Positions 42,325-51,050 of a stretch of DNA of 64,000 nucleotides are shown here, in pieces. Made by a program: the position numbers and the translations under genes. The notes under the pieces are model-generated. The model was not told the origin of the DNA. It was given only the letters and a program-made list of their open reading frames with translations, and made no database searches. The DNA is from Poecilobothrus nobilitatus (Eukaryota > Arthropoda > Insecta > Diptera > Dolichopodidae): contig OX352772.1 in NCBI GenBank assembly GCA_947095535.1, forward strand, positions 105,945,815-106,009,814, given 5' to 3'. The number at the start of each line of letters is the position of its first letter. Positions within the stretch are counted from its first letter, which is position 1.

Positions 42325-43885
42325 AATACTTACGTTAAAATTAGGCACAGCTAGAACAATAAAAGGTTACAACAATCTGTTACATATAGTAAGACTAGAT
42401 ACATACATAGAAACCATTGACAAAATCGAGGATACTATAAATTCTTTAAACAATGACTCTTTATTACAAGGCTCAATAAATATAACTAAATCAAAATTAC
42501 AAAATTTAAATCAAAAATTAAATACTTTATATCCAAAATTAAAAATTAAAAGAGGTCTTATAAATGGCCTAGGTACCATGATAAAAACTATAACAGGTAA
42601 CATGGATGCAAAAGATGCACATAATATTAACGAAGCAATTCAAACTTTAAATAGAAACCAACAAAATCTAAATAAAGAAATTGACAACCAAATAGGTATT
42701 AATTATTTAATGCAAGAAAGATTTAACAATATTACCAGACATATAAATGACCAACAAGAAACCATTTCGCTGTATTTAAGAAATTATCAAGATGAACTTA
42801 GAAATAGCATATTAAAATCAGGTTACAATGAAAAATTAGTAATTCAATCTCAATATATCAATCAAATTAACTACAATATAGATCTTTTAAATAATCACTT
42901 AACAAGTTTAGCAGAAGCAATAGTACTAGCTCGGTTAAACATTATATCAAAACAAATTCTTAGTATAAATGAAATAAGCGATATTCGAGAAAAATTTAAT
43001 AATAATTCAATTCAATTCAATTCAGATGAGAATATCTACCAATTACTAGGTTTACAAGCCTATTATAATAATACTAATATTATTTTTAACATTAAAATTC
43101 CAATTTTATCCCCTGAATCATCCTCAATGATTCATGTAATCCCACTTCCTATTAATAATACAAAAACCATTCATACAAAACCTTTTTTAACATATAACCT
43201 TAATAACATTCAATATTTTGACGAAGCATGTCCAAGAGTAGAAAATATATTTTATTGTACTGAATCTACAAATCAAGAAATAACAGAAAAATCCAGCTGT
43301 ATTGGCAAAATAATCCAAAACCTTCCAGCCAATTGCACATTAAGAGAACAACTATTTGTACCAAAGATCATCCAGCCAGAACCAAATTACATTCTTATCA
43401 TGAACAGTTCAGAAATAACATTAAAATCATCCTGTGAACCTCATCAAATCAAAGTTAAAGGGACCAAGTTAATACATTACAATAATTGCACTATTGAAAT
43501 AAACAATTTTTACTACCAAAGCTTCAATACAAAACATTGGGATGAAATTCATTTGTTACCTTCAATACCACTACGAATCAACTACTCAAACAACATCAAA
43601 GATCTAAACCTACAGAAATTAGAATCATTTCATATCGAAAACCAAAAAACAGTAAAACTATTGGAAGTTGCAACATCAGAAAAACAAATCATTAATTTTA
43701 TTATAATATTAGTAACTCTATTTTTTACTATAATTATACTAATATACCTCTTTTATAAGAAAATTTCAGAAAAGCAATTTAGTATTCCAGTCACAAATCA
43801 TATCACACAAAATGACATTCCAGGAAAACCAGCGTCAACTCTTCGATGGCCCACACTTCACACAAAGGGGGGAGGAGTTATATGA
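42206..43885 (+). CDS. env: Errantivirus Env (baculovirus F-like fusion glycoprotein)
   Basis: The frame is open from 42,206 and overlaps the end of pol. A splice acceptor TTTCAG at 42,265-42,270 is the likely exon start. There is no ATG before 42,578, which lies downstream of the cleavage site, so a spliced leader must supply the start. A basic K-x-K-R furin-type site (42,542-42,553) is followed by GLINGLG, the F-like fusion peptide. Then come a long helical region, a Cys-rich ectodomain and one membrane segment (IINFIIILVTLFFTIIILIYL) near the C-terminus with a short tail. The stop lies ten bases inside the 3' LTR. No stop or frameshift interrupts it. It would mediate entry into cells, as in gypsy-type errantiviruses. 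Confidence 0.85.
   Translation, partial: QLKILKIENFIKLKLKENLNFRIITVNGQRLEIQDLTENKILTLKLGTARTIKGYNNLLHIVRLDTYIETIDKIEDTINSLNNDSLLQGSINITKSKLQNLNQKLNTLYPKLKIKRGLINGLGTMIKTITGNMDAKDAHNINEAIQTLNRNQQNLNKEIDNQIGINYLMQERFNNITRHINDQQETISLYLRNYQDELRNSILKSGYNEKLVIQSQYINQINYNIDLLNNHLTSLAEAIVLARLNIISKQILSINEISDIREKFNNNSIQFNSDENIYQLLGLQAYYNNTNIIFNIKIPILSPESSSMIHVIPLPINNTKTIHTKPFLTYNLNNIQYFDEACPRVENIFYCTESTNQEITEKSSCIGKIIQNLPANCTLREQLFVPKIIQPEPNYILIMNSSEITLKSSCEPHQIKVKGTKLIHYNNCTIEINNFYYQSFNTKHWDEIHLLPSIPLRINYSNNIKDLNLQKLESFHIENQKTVKLLEVATSEKQIINFIIILVTLFFTIIILIYLFYKKISEKQFSIPVTNHITQNDIPGKPASTLRWPTLHTKGGGVI
43864..43875 (+). promoter_or_regulatory. Polypurine tract
   Basis: AAAGGGGGGAGG directly precedes the 3' LTR; it also encodes the end of Env. 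Confidence 0.85.
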
Positions 43886-44244
43886 TCATCCTAATATATA
43901 ACCATAACTTAACTTAACATATAATTTAACTTAATATTGTATAATTAACATTTATTTTTATGTAAACTAAATTTCATATGTTGTTCACCTTTTTGTTCAG
44001 ACGCAATGTCAGCAGAATTAAATTAGTTAATAACAATTGGGAAACTTTAAATATTAATTATCCAAATTTCTTTAACATAATATATGTTTCGCTGACAATG
44101 CATCCTTTTAACTATAAATACCTGTAATATTTTATTCTGAAAGTAATTATTATTATCATACCTGTAACCAGTAAAGTCAAATTAAAGAATATTTAAAAAA
44201 TAAAGTTGTTTTTTTTTATTAATGTAAAAACGAAACTTATAAGT
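43876..44244 (+). repeat. 3' LTR of the errantivirus
   Basis: Same 369 bases as the 5' LTR as far as I can read. TATAAATA at 44,113-44,120 and AATAAA near 44,199. Confidence 0.93.
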
Positions 44245-44248
44245 CCCG

Positions 44249-44817
44249 TTGCTTAATGCAGTGTTTGAATATAGATATATCTGGGATTTTTCTGCATTTA
44301 GTAAATTTAAATTAATATCGCCTAGAATTAGACTTTTTTTGAATTGCGATGTTATATAATCTATCTTATCAATAAAACAATCGATAGAAGTTTCATGTGC
44401 CCTGTATATACCAAAGATATTAGTGTTCTGTTTTGGTAGTTTAACTCCCAGAATATTACTTTTTTGAAATTCTTCGCCGTATATTTGGTAACTATTTATA
44501 TCATTTCTCACATAAATCGCAACCCCTCCAAAAGAGTTGTCCCTATTGGCAAAATAAGCATTATACCCTTCAATATTGTAGAATTTATTTTCTGTGATGT
44601 GCAACCAAATTTCAGTAAGTACAATTACATGAATTTGGTTTTTAAAGTTGTTATTTATCAAAGCCTCTACACTATATAATTTATTTCTTAAGCTTTGAAT
44701 ATTTAAATAAGCTATGTAAAAATTATTTTTGTACATTTGGTTTTCTTTACTAATATCAAAATGGGTAGAATAATCTATGTTTAATAAATGTTTTACGTTT
44801 GCTATATCATAGACCAT
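44249..44817 (-). pseudogene. LINE copy 1 ORF2, endonuclease N-terminal half
   Basis: Starts at ATG 44817. AYLNIQSLRNK (N of the active site), VIVLTEIWLH (E) and SLILGDINLNLL (D-x-N) mark an apurinic-type endonuclease that nicks target DNA. Split by the errantivirus; the second half resumes at 36,261. Confidence 0.87.
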
Positions 44818-45930
44818 TTTTTAAAACATAACATAGAATGTTGGAATTTAGTAAATACACAAACCATAACATAACAATTATTACAGCTAAATAATCGCAT
44901 TACAAGAGTAATTATTGAATAATTACTGAATTGAATTGAATCGAAATCAATAAAAAAAATACTTAGATTAAGAAATAATCCAATTTGTTGTTGATTGTTG
45001 AAAAATAATAAAAAAGTTCAAAAGTACAAAAATAAAAGGAAAAAAAAAACAATCACTGAATAATTGTTGAAAAAATAAAACAATAATAATTTTTTGACAC
45101 ATGATTTGAGACGTGAATATAAAAATTATAATCGAAAAATGAAAAAAGTAAATAAAAAGTAAATCATAAAAAATTAATAGGTTAAGTTTATAGTGTAAAT
45201 ATTGTGAGGTACCAAAAAGGTAAATATTATAATATGTGTTTTGTTTTAATTTAAGTGAATTTTGCTTTCGTATGTAAATAAAATATGCATAAATATAATA
45301 ATTAATTATAAGAAATAAGATTAAAATTGTACCAAGTGAATTATTAATAAAATTAAAATTGTAAATTAAAGTAAAAATAAAAATTACATAATTGTGAGTA
45401 GTTACTAAAGTGAAAAGTGTAGTAAATAATCTTTTACCTAACCTTTTTTTAGTTAGTAAAGTTAGAAACAATATAATATTTGTATTTTAGATAATTCTAC
45501 GATAATTGCGTTTTTTATTAGTAAATTAACGTAATTAATAAGTAAATTGTTAATTAAAATTTCTAAGGAAACTAACTGGCTATTTAAATTGAAAATTGTT
45601 AAATTAAAGAACATGGTATTTTTGTTAGTTAAAACTAAATAAATATAATAATTGAAATTGTATAAAAAATAATGTATTATTTTAGTATGCTTTGCATGTA
45701 GTTTAATATGTAGTATGCATGTAAAAATATATGTAAGTTGATTAAGAATAAAAACAAAATTTATATCTAAGTTAGTAATATAAAAATATATTGTTAAAAA
45801 ATTTAATCCAAAGTGTTTAGTAATGTAATTTGTGTGCTTTTGTGTAAAAGTTTTTGTAAAAAAGTGTTTTTGATGTAAAACATTGTTATTAATATTTAAA
45901 GTTAAAACAATTTTAGTAGTTACTAAAAAT
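44818..45930. other. LINE spacer between ORF1 and ORF2
   Basis: About 1.1 kb of AT-rich DNA. Long open frames occur on the minus strand (for example 44,968-45,471) but translate to Ile/Phe/Asn-rich low complexity without a family match. Unusually long for a Jockey-type spacer. Its left 340 bases are also in copy 2. Confidence 0.5.
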
Positions 45931-46882
45931 TCAATTAATATTATTTTTAGTATATAAAATATCATTGTCATTTCTAATTTTAAAAACCTTGGAAGATTCG
46001 GTTTTCCTAATGTGGATGATGTTATTTTTAATCCATAAGTATTTGCAGTTGCTGTTGTTTTTAATTTGCCTGGCTTCGTAATGCAGTCTTGATTGGAGTT
46101 GTGTAAGGTGTTCTCGAAAGAATATATTACGATTGCCTTTCTCCGGTAAACCAATTTCTGATGTGTATATGTGTCCTGCTATTTTTTTCTTGCTCATTAT
46201 TTCAGCTTTGATAACATCGGATTTACATTCCAAAAGGTATAGATTTGTATTTGACATTATATTTTCTTTGGCTTTTATTTTAGGCTGCAGTTCACTAACC
46301 GAGTTGATGTCCTGAATTGTGATATTTGCCCGCATGTGTTTATTATATTATTTTTGTTTGCTGCTTTTCATCTAACAATTTCTCCACATAATTCAGTCGC
46401 TTATTTAATAAGTTAGTTTTAATTTCAGCTTCATTTAATTTAATTTTGATTTCGGTATTTTCTTCCTGTATTCTTGTATTTATTTTTAGTAGGTCGTCAA
46501 TCCGATTGCTGAAGAAATCAAATGAACGATGAAATTCCTTTACCACAGACACCAACATATTCACCACAGAGGCTAGTAAGCTTACCGAACATTCAGCTGG
46601 AGTTATATGGTGGAGATCGGTAATTTTTTGTGTTGTAGCTTCTTTTGTATTAAGTGAAGAAGCGACTGTGAAGTCATCATCACCCACAATTACAAAGGAT
46701 TCATTCGAATCATTTGGACATTTTAGGCACTTCCATGTTGCGGAACCAACTTCAACTGCCAAAACTACATCTTCTGCTATAGAGGCACACTTTACATGGA
46801 AGAAGCTCCGACATAGGCTGCATTGAATTCCTTTAGTTTTGGCTGAGAAACCTCTCTTACATTTCCAGCATTGTTTGACCAT
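45931..46882 (-). pseudogene. LINE copy 1 ORF1: PHD finger plus FP25K-like C-terminal domain
   Basis: From ATG 46882: a PHD-type zinc finger (CWKC...CSLC...FFHVKC...CLKC) in the first 55 residues, then a Ser/Thr linker and a heptad-rich coiled coil (IKLNEAEIKTNLLNKRLNYVEKLL) to the stop at 46,343. A one-base shift leads into 45,931-46,335, which has FFREHLTQLQSRLHYEARQIKNN and YLWIKNNIIHIRKTESSKVFKI, the baculovirus FP25K-like domain common in insect LINE ORF1 proteins. ORF1 proteins bind LINE RNA. The shift between the two parts may be a mutation or read error; otherwise the protein looks complete. Confidence 0.8.
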
Positions 46883-47475
46883 ATTTGAATTTTTAGATAT
46901 TGTATTGAATATTGTATTGGAGTTCCAAATATGTATAATTTTGCCGCCAAAGTTAATATGGATGCTTATTTTGTTTTTTAATTTTACGTATTTTTATCGC
47001 CTAGTTTGTTATAACTCGAATTTATTTTATAGTAATATTTTAGTAATTTTTAATTAAAATAGATTTCCAAATTTTTTGATATTGTAATTATTTATTAAAA
47101 ATTTTTAAATTTTTTTTTTTTTTTAGCGAGCTTAAAATTTTGTAATTAACTTTCTCTTAACTGTCTTTAGCTTTATATTTTAATTTATTTTAATTTTTTA
47201 TTATCATTCTTATGTTTATTTCCAAAATTCTCAACAGGTGTCGCACTGTCTTATTTCATATTAAATTTTATTATAGTATGTATAACACTTTCAGTGTGAC
47301 ATGTGAGGTTATATTTAAATTTACAAAATGCTTTGCTTTTTTGTTTATCTAATTTTTTGTTGTTGATTATTACTCATAAAATGAGTTTTTAATATTTTTG
47401 TTTTTATCAGTGTTATTATAGGTTTATTTTAATTGTTAAAAAGATTATTTAGTTATATGTAGTTGTTAATGTAGT
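46883..47475. other. LINE 5' untranslated region
   Basis: AT-rich, no gene. Runs up to the capsid gene at 47,484. Confidence 0.5.
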
Positions 47476-47483
47476 CATTTAAA

Positions 47484-48250
47484 ATGAAAGGACTTTATTT
47501 CAATTTTTGTATACCCTTAAAGAGATTATTAGGATTTGCAGAAGATTATAAAAATATTATTCCAAATGCAAAACATGAACTGATATTAACTCGCTCTCGA
47601 TTAAGTGATAATTCATTATTATGTAATGCTACTAATGCTGCTATTGAAAAACCGAAAATTCTTATTACAAAAATATATTGGAAGGTTCAACATATTAACT
47701 TAGCTGATAATCTTAAATTAAATTTATACAAAAGTATTGAAAATAGTTCGGTTATGAAAATTCCTTTTAGAAATTGGGAATTACATGAGTATCCTACATT
47801 ACCAGCAGGAACTACACATCATATTTGGAATGTTAAAACAGCTTCACAACTTGAAAAACCTCGGTTTATTATTTTTGCTTTACAAACTGATAAACAAAAT
47901 AAACTTGAGGAAGATCCATCAAAATTTAATTATTGTGATATTGAAAATATAAAAGTATACTTTAATTCTAAATCATATCCATATGAAGATATGAATTTAG
48001 ATTTTGGTAAAAATCGTTATGCATTACCATATGAAGCATATTCGAATTTTAGAAGCTTCTATTATAATAACTCAATATCAGAACCTTTACTTTCATGGAA
48101 CAACTTTAAAGATGATTCTCCAATCTTCATAATTAAAAAAATGGGTCCAGTTGATGTCAAAATTGAATTAAAGACAATACTACAGCTATTTTACATGATC
48201 GTTTAGTGGAATTTAAACCGTTAACAGGAGAAGTTAACAAAATTATTTAA
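47484..48250 (+). pseudogene. Polinton 2 major capsid protein, C-terminal piece
   Basis: Resumes the capsid gene after the LINE: FNFCIPLKRLLGFAEDY, NAKHELILTRSR, a PKILITKIYWKVQHI strand, FRNWELHEYP, then FNSKSYPYEDMNLDF and FRSFYYNN. A one-base shift near 48,170 separates MGPVDVKIEL from the usual ending, which continues as TTAILHDRLVEF to a stop at 48,248-48,250. This is the second jelly roll of the bracovirus-related/adintovirus-type major capsid protein. Together with 33,411-33,751 nearly the whole gene is present. Confidence 0.87.
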
Positions 48251-48291
48251 ATGATCAATTCTAATTACATATTTATAAATTATTTATAAAT

Positions 48292-48771
48292 ATGAAATAC
48301 ATTGTAATTGATATTCAAGGTTTTCGGGATAACCAAAATAAATTTATTATAAAAGAAATTGCATGCTTATCATCAAACTGTGAAATTCAGCATTTTATTA
48401 TAAAAGCTTCTTATGGATATCATATTATAAATAATAATACAAAAAAAATAAATAAATGGTTAACAAAAAATCATCATGGATTTGCTTGGAACAATGGATC
48501 ATCTCATTTCTGTAATGAAATCAATTTTTTAAAATCATATATAGATTATCAAACTATAGTTTACGTTAAAGGGGATGAAAAACAAAAAATTATTCAAAGT
48601 TTTTTCAAGCGAAATAATGTTATAAACTTAGATGAACAAGTATCAACAAGTTTAAAAACATTAAAAAAGCTCTATGAAAATCAGTATAAAAGATGTATAT
48701 TTAATCATTTTGGATTCTGTGCTCTTCAAAATGTTTACATTTTAAAATCATTAGTAAAAAAGCTGACTTAA
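48292..48771 (+). CDS. Unrecognised Polinton protein, copy C of a three-member family
   Basis: 159 residues, intact, directly downstream of the capsid gene. It begins with YIVIDIQGF, then FIIKEIAC, a W in GFAWNNG, the strand TIVYVKGDEK, VINLD, SLKTLKKL, and ends with C-x3-H-FG-x-CALQNV. The gene at 2,351-2,848 in Polinton 1 has the same marks in the same order. I recall similar unnamed proteins in arthropod genomes but cannot name the family. The order of motifs suggests an RNase H-like fold, perhaps an inactivated DEDD exonuclease; this is inference. It is one of the few undamaged genes of this element. Confidence 0.78.
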   Translation: MKYIVIDIQGFRDNQNKFIIKEIACLSSNCEIQHFIIKASYGYHIINNNTKKINKWLTKNHHGFAWNNGSSHFCNEINFLKSYIDYQTIVYVKGDEKQKIIQSFFKRNNVINLDEQVSTSLKTLKKLYENQYKRCIFNHFGFCALQNVYILKSLVKKLT

Positions 48772-48783
48772 ACATTTTAAAAG

Positions 48784-48819
48784 TATTTAAACCAGTTTTG
48801 AAGTAAAAACCGTATCAGT
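48784..48819 (+). promoter_or_regulatory. Core promoter: TATTTAA plus TCAGT
   Basis: TATTTAA at 48,784-48,790 and TCAGT at 48,815-48,819, spaced about 33 bases. Supports a transcript over the small frame that follows. Confidence 0.55.
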
Positions 48820-48900
48820 CAAAATATTTGTTTCTTTTGAAAATCATTGGGTCACCAAGTTCATCACACTCTGATAAAAAGTTTGGTTTTTACAATCATT

Positions 48901-49071
48901 ATGGATAATAAAGAACAAGAAAAAACAACAATGGCTCAACATCAAGAATATAGGAGTCCAAGTAAATCTAAGACATCTGCATCTTGCACAATATCATGTA
49001 TGCATTCATCACCAGCAACTAGCGTAAAATATCAAAAACAACACAAAGCTAATAGCAATGGAAGTTGTTGA
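48901..49071 (+). CDS. Unrecognised small protein, 56 aa
   Basis: ATG 48901 (MDNKEQEKTTMAQ) gives 56 residues rich in Ser, Lys and Gln, with ASCTISCMHSSP near the middle and a Cys at the end. An alternative in-frame start lies at 48,847. No domain recognised. Support comes from the TATA/TCAGT pair about 80 bases upstream and its place between two Polinton genes. It could be a basic virion or regulatory peptide, or not a gene. Confidence 0.4.
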   Translation: MDNKEQEKTTMAQHQEYRSPSKSKTSASCTISCMHSSPATSVKYQKQHKANSNGSC

Positions 49072-49449
49072 AGATTATCATAAAAATCTGTTAAAATAAT
49101 AAATTTGACTTTTTATTTTGTTATTCAATAAAAATATAAAAAAGAAAAATCTTTTTATTTAAATTTTTTATTTTTCGTTTATTCAAATAGCTATACAATT
49201 TATCAACAAGATAAACTTTACAGTAGTATGAATCTAAAAAGATATTATGTAAAAAAATTTAAGTCAATGGACGGTGTAGAAATGGTATCTCCATATAAAT
49301 AAAACTCTTTTTCTTATTTATGTAGGTTTGAAAAATTTGAAAATCTTAGAAATTACTACTTATTTAGATTTGGAAAATCTGTAAATTTTAGAAATAAAAA
49401 AATAAAAAATTGAATTGTTTAATTTTTCTTATATCTTTATTTTTTTTAC
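49072..49449. other. AT-rich spacer
   Basis: Shared 3' region of the flanking convergent genes. Contains AATAAAA near 49,127, a likely polyadenylation signal. A short repeat TTTGAAAAT...TTAGAAAT lies near 49,325-49,400. Confidence 0.45.
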
Positions 49450-49887
49450 TTATAAATTTTCACATTTAAAATCTATGATTAAAAAGTTATCTTTCTTCTC
49501 AGAGATTTTAAAAAAATATTTAATGTCGTTATTTGAAATTTTCCGGTTTAAGATTTCTACAATTTGTGGACTATGCTTTAAAGCATAGTACTTTGGCAAA
49601 TAGGTAAAAAAATTTACTGTGTGAACTACTACACACCTTGTCTGGTCTTTCTTATTTTTGGCGAACTTCGAGATCGCCTCCTGCAAATGTAGAACTTCAT
49701 ATTCTTCGTTTTGTAGCAACTCGGACATCGAAATGAATTTTGTTTTTTTGTTGATGTCTGTCAAAAATTCCTGTAGAATATTTTGCTTCTCGTTTCTCGT
49801 CTCTTGATCGATATCGATCATAATGTTGTTTAGAATGTCATCTTCTTCTATACTAAATTTTATTTTTTTTCTTGAAGGTTGTTCCAT
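49450..49887 (-). CDS. Unrecognised Polinton protein, 145 aa
   Basis: An intact minus-strand frame from ATG 49887. The N-terminus is charged (SRKKIKFSIEEDD); a helical middle follows; then VVVHTVNFFTYLPKYYAL and INDIKYFF-like sequence. The pattern of a hydrophobic strand, LPKYY, a short helix and a closing Y-x-F...F-x-I-x-F resembles an unnamed small protein found in many arthropod genomes near Maverick genes (FLPKRY pattern), but I cannot assign a function. Not damaged. A TATAAAC on the minus strand near 49,938 could be its promoter. Confidence 0.6.
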   Translation of the reverse strand: MEQPSRKKIKFSIEEDDILNNIMIDIDQETRNEKQNILQEFLTDINKKTKFISMSELLQNEEYEVLHLQEAISKFAKNKKDQTRCVVVHTVNFFTYLPKYYALKHSPQIVEILNRKISNNDIKYFFKISEKKDNFLIIDFKCENL

Positions 49888-50029
49888 TTTGTATTTTTAT
49901 GTTTATTTATATTCAGTTAGTTAACAGTTTAGTTGTTTATAAATGAATGAGATCTTAAGAAATTTTAGCTTCTATTTATTTGAAAATTTTTAGATGAATT
50001 TTTTTTTTAATCATTATAACTATGCAATA
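49888..50029. other. Upstream region of the 49,450-49,887 gene
   Basis: Short AT-rich intergenic stretch; see the adjacent repeats. Confidence 0.4.
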
Positions 50030-50590
50030 GAATTTTTAGGACTCGATGTGATAACACAAATTTAAAAAAAAAAAAAAAAAAATTAAGAAGAAAGCTAAAA
50101 TTTTTAAGTCATTTTTAATAAAAATGTTTGCGGTTTTATGTTCTGTAGATTTTTTAGGACTCCATGTGATAACACAAATTTTTAACAGAAATCAAGACAA
50201 AAGTTAAACATTTCTAAGTCATTCTAAATAAAAATGTTTGCGGTTTTATGTTCTGTGTCATGAATTTTGATTATACTAATTTCAAGACTTAAAAGTACTT
50301 TAAACATGTATTATATTAATTAAATGGTTTATGCTTTCCAAGTTATCTTGATTCAATTTTTAACACAGGTTTTTAAATTTTTTTTTGGGGATGTATGTGG
50401 TTTTATGGTGCTAACATTCCTCAAAAATGTTAAAAATTTAATATGTGTTATATTAATTAAATGGTCTATGTTTTCTAAGTTATCTTGAATCTATTTTTAA
50501 TACAATTTTTAATTCTTTTAAGTTTTTTTTTTTTTTGGGGATGTATGTGGTTTTATGGTGCTAATAAGTTTCAAAAATGTTAAAAACTTG
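50030..50590. repeat. Two pairs of direct repeats, possible regulatory or replication region
   Basis: Units of about 115 bases at 50,030-50,147 and 50,148-50,257 share TTTTTAGGACTC, GTGATAACACAAATTT and ATGTTTGCGGTTTTATG. A second pair at about 50,306-50,441 and 50,442-50,590 shares TATTAATTAAATGGT, AAGTTATCTTGA and GGGGATGTATGTGGTTTTA. All four carry a GGTTTTATG word. Confidence 0.65.
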
Positions 50591-50623
50591 ATATTGTTAT
50601 TTATAATTGATAACTTATTATGG

Positions 50624-50659
50624 TATATAAAGAATATATTTTCTCTAAACAAATTCAGT
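50624..50659 (+). promoter_or_regulatory. Core promoter: TATATAAAG plus TCAGT
   Basis: TATATAAAG at 50,624-50,632 and TCAGT at 50,655-50,659, about 33 bases from TATA start to the initiator A, 22 bases before the ATG at 50,681. It fixes the start of the next gene. Confidence 0.65.
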
Positions 50660-50680
50660 TTTATTCAAAATATTTTCAAT

Positions 50681-50956
50681 ATGAGCAATACTACTAAAGC
50701 TGAAAATCCCAAATCCCTCAAGGCAATGGCATTAGCGACGTGGTTCAATTCGAAAAACTTTATTTTTGGGGAGTACGTAATGTTTAATGCAGATTGGCAT
50801 AACATTAAATTTCATTGTATTGGATGGTCCGATGTAAACAAAACAGGAGGATTAACAATAAATGAAATTATCCTGCATAAGAATTGTGGACCTTGGCTCA
50901 GCAAACCTGGAGTTTCAAATAATATTTGGTATTATCCAAAAATAAAACCTTTCTAA
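50681..50956 (+). CDS. Unrecognised Polinton protein, 91 aa
   Basis: Start ATG 50681 (MSNTTKAENPK) is chosen because the promoter pair lies just upstream; the frame is also open to 50,555 but that part is low complexity and before the initiator. The protein is compact and aromatic, with AMALATWFNSKNFIFGEY, FHCIGWSDVN and GPWLSKPG. No membrane segment, no clear zinc site (only two Cys). Not recognised. Convergent with polymerase B. No damage is seen. Confidence 0.55.
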   Translation: MSNTTKAENPKSLKAMALATWFNSKNFIFGEYVMFNADWHNIKFHCIGWSDVNKTGGLTINEIILHKNCGPWLSKPGVSNNIWYYPKIKPF

Positions 50957-51050
50957 ATTGTTAAAAGAAAAATATATATAAAACTTAATAAAACAATAAT
51001 TGAATTTATCTTAAAATTATTTAATTTTGTTTTTTTATTTTATAATTTTT

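Larger units (their letters stand above)
36266..44244 (+). mobile_element. Env-bearing errantivirus (17.6/297-like Gypsy), full length
   Basis: 7,979 bases with two 369-base LTRs that I read as identical, PBS, gag, pol, env and PPT, flanked by the 4 bp duplication CCCG (36,262-36,265 and 44,245-44,248). The uninterrupted LINE copy 2 shows the empty site as GGAACCCGTTGC. LTRs start AGTTA and end AAGT. All three reading frames are open. This is the youngest insertion in the window and may be capable of movement. Confidence 0.93.
33752..47475 (-). mobile_element. Jockey-like LINE, copy 1, inserted in the capsid gene
   Basis: Minus-strand non-LTR element: 3' poly-A (T run near 33,755), ORF2 with reverse transcriptase and endonuclease, then ORF1 with a PHD finger. 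Without the nested errantivirus it is about 5.7 kb, a full-length size. The capsid gene continues on each side. No target duplication is evident; the missing capsid codons point to a target deletion at insertion. Confidence 0.85.

Noticed and set aside
45462..46154. 230-residue minus-strand frame
   Set aside because: Overlaps the LINE ORF1 end in another frame and is AT-driven low complexity; the ORF1 frame has recognisable domains.
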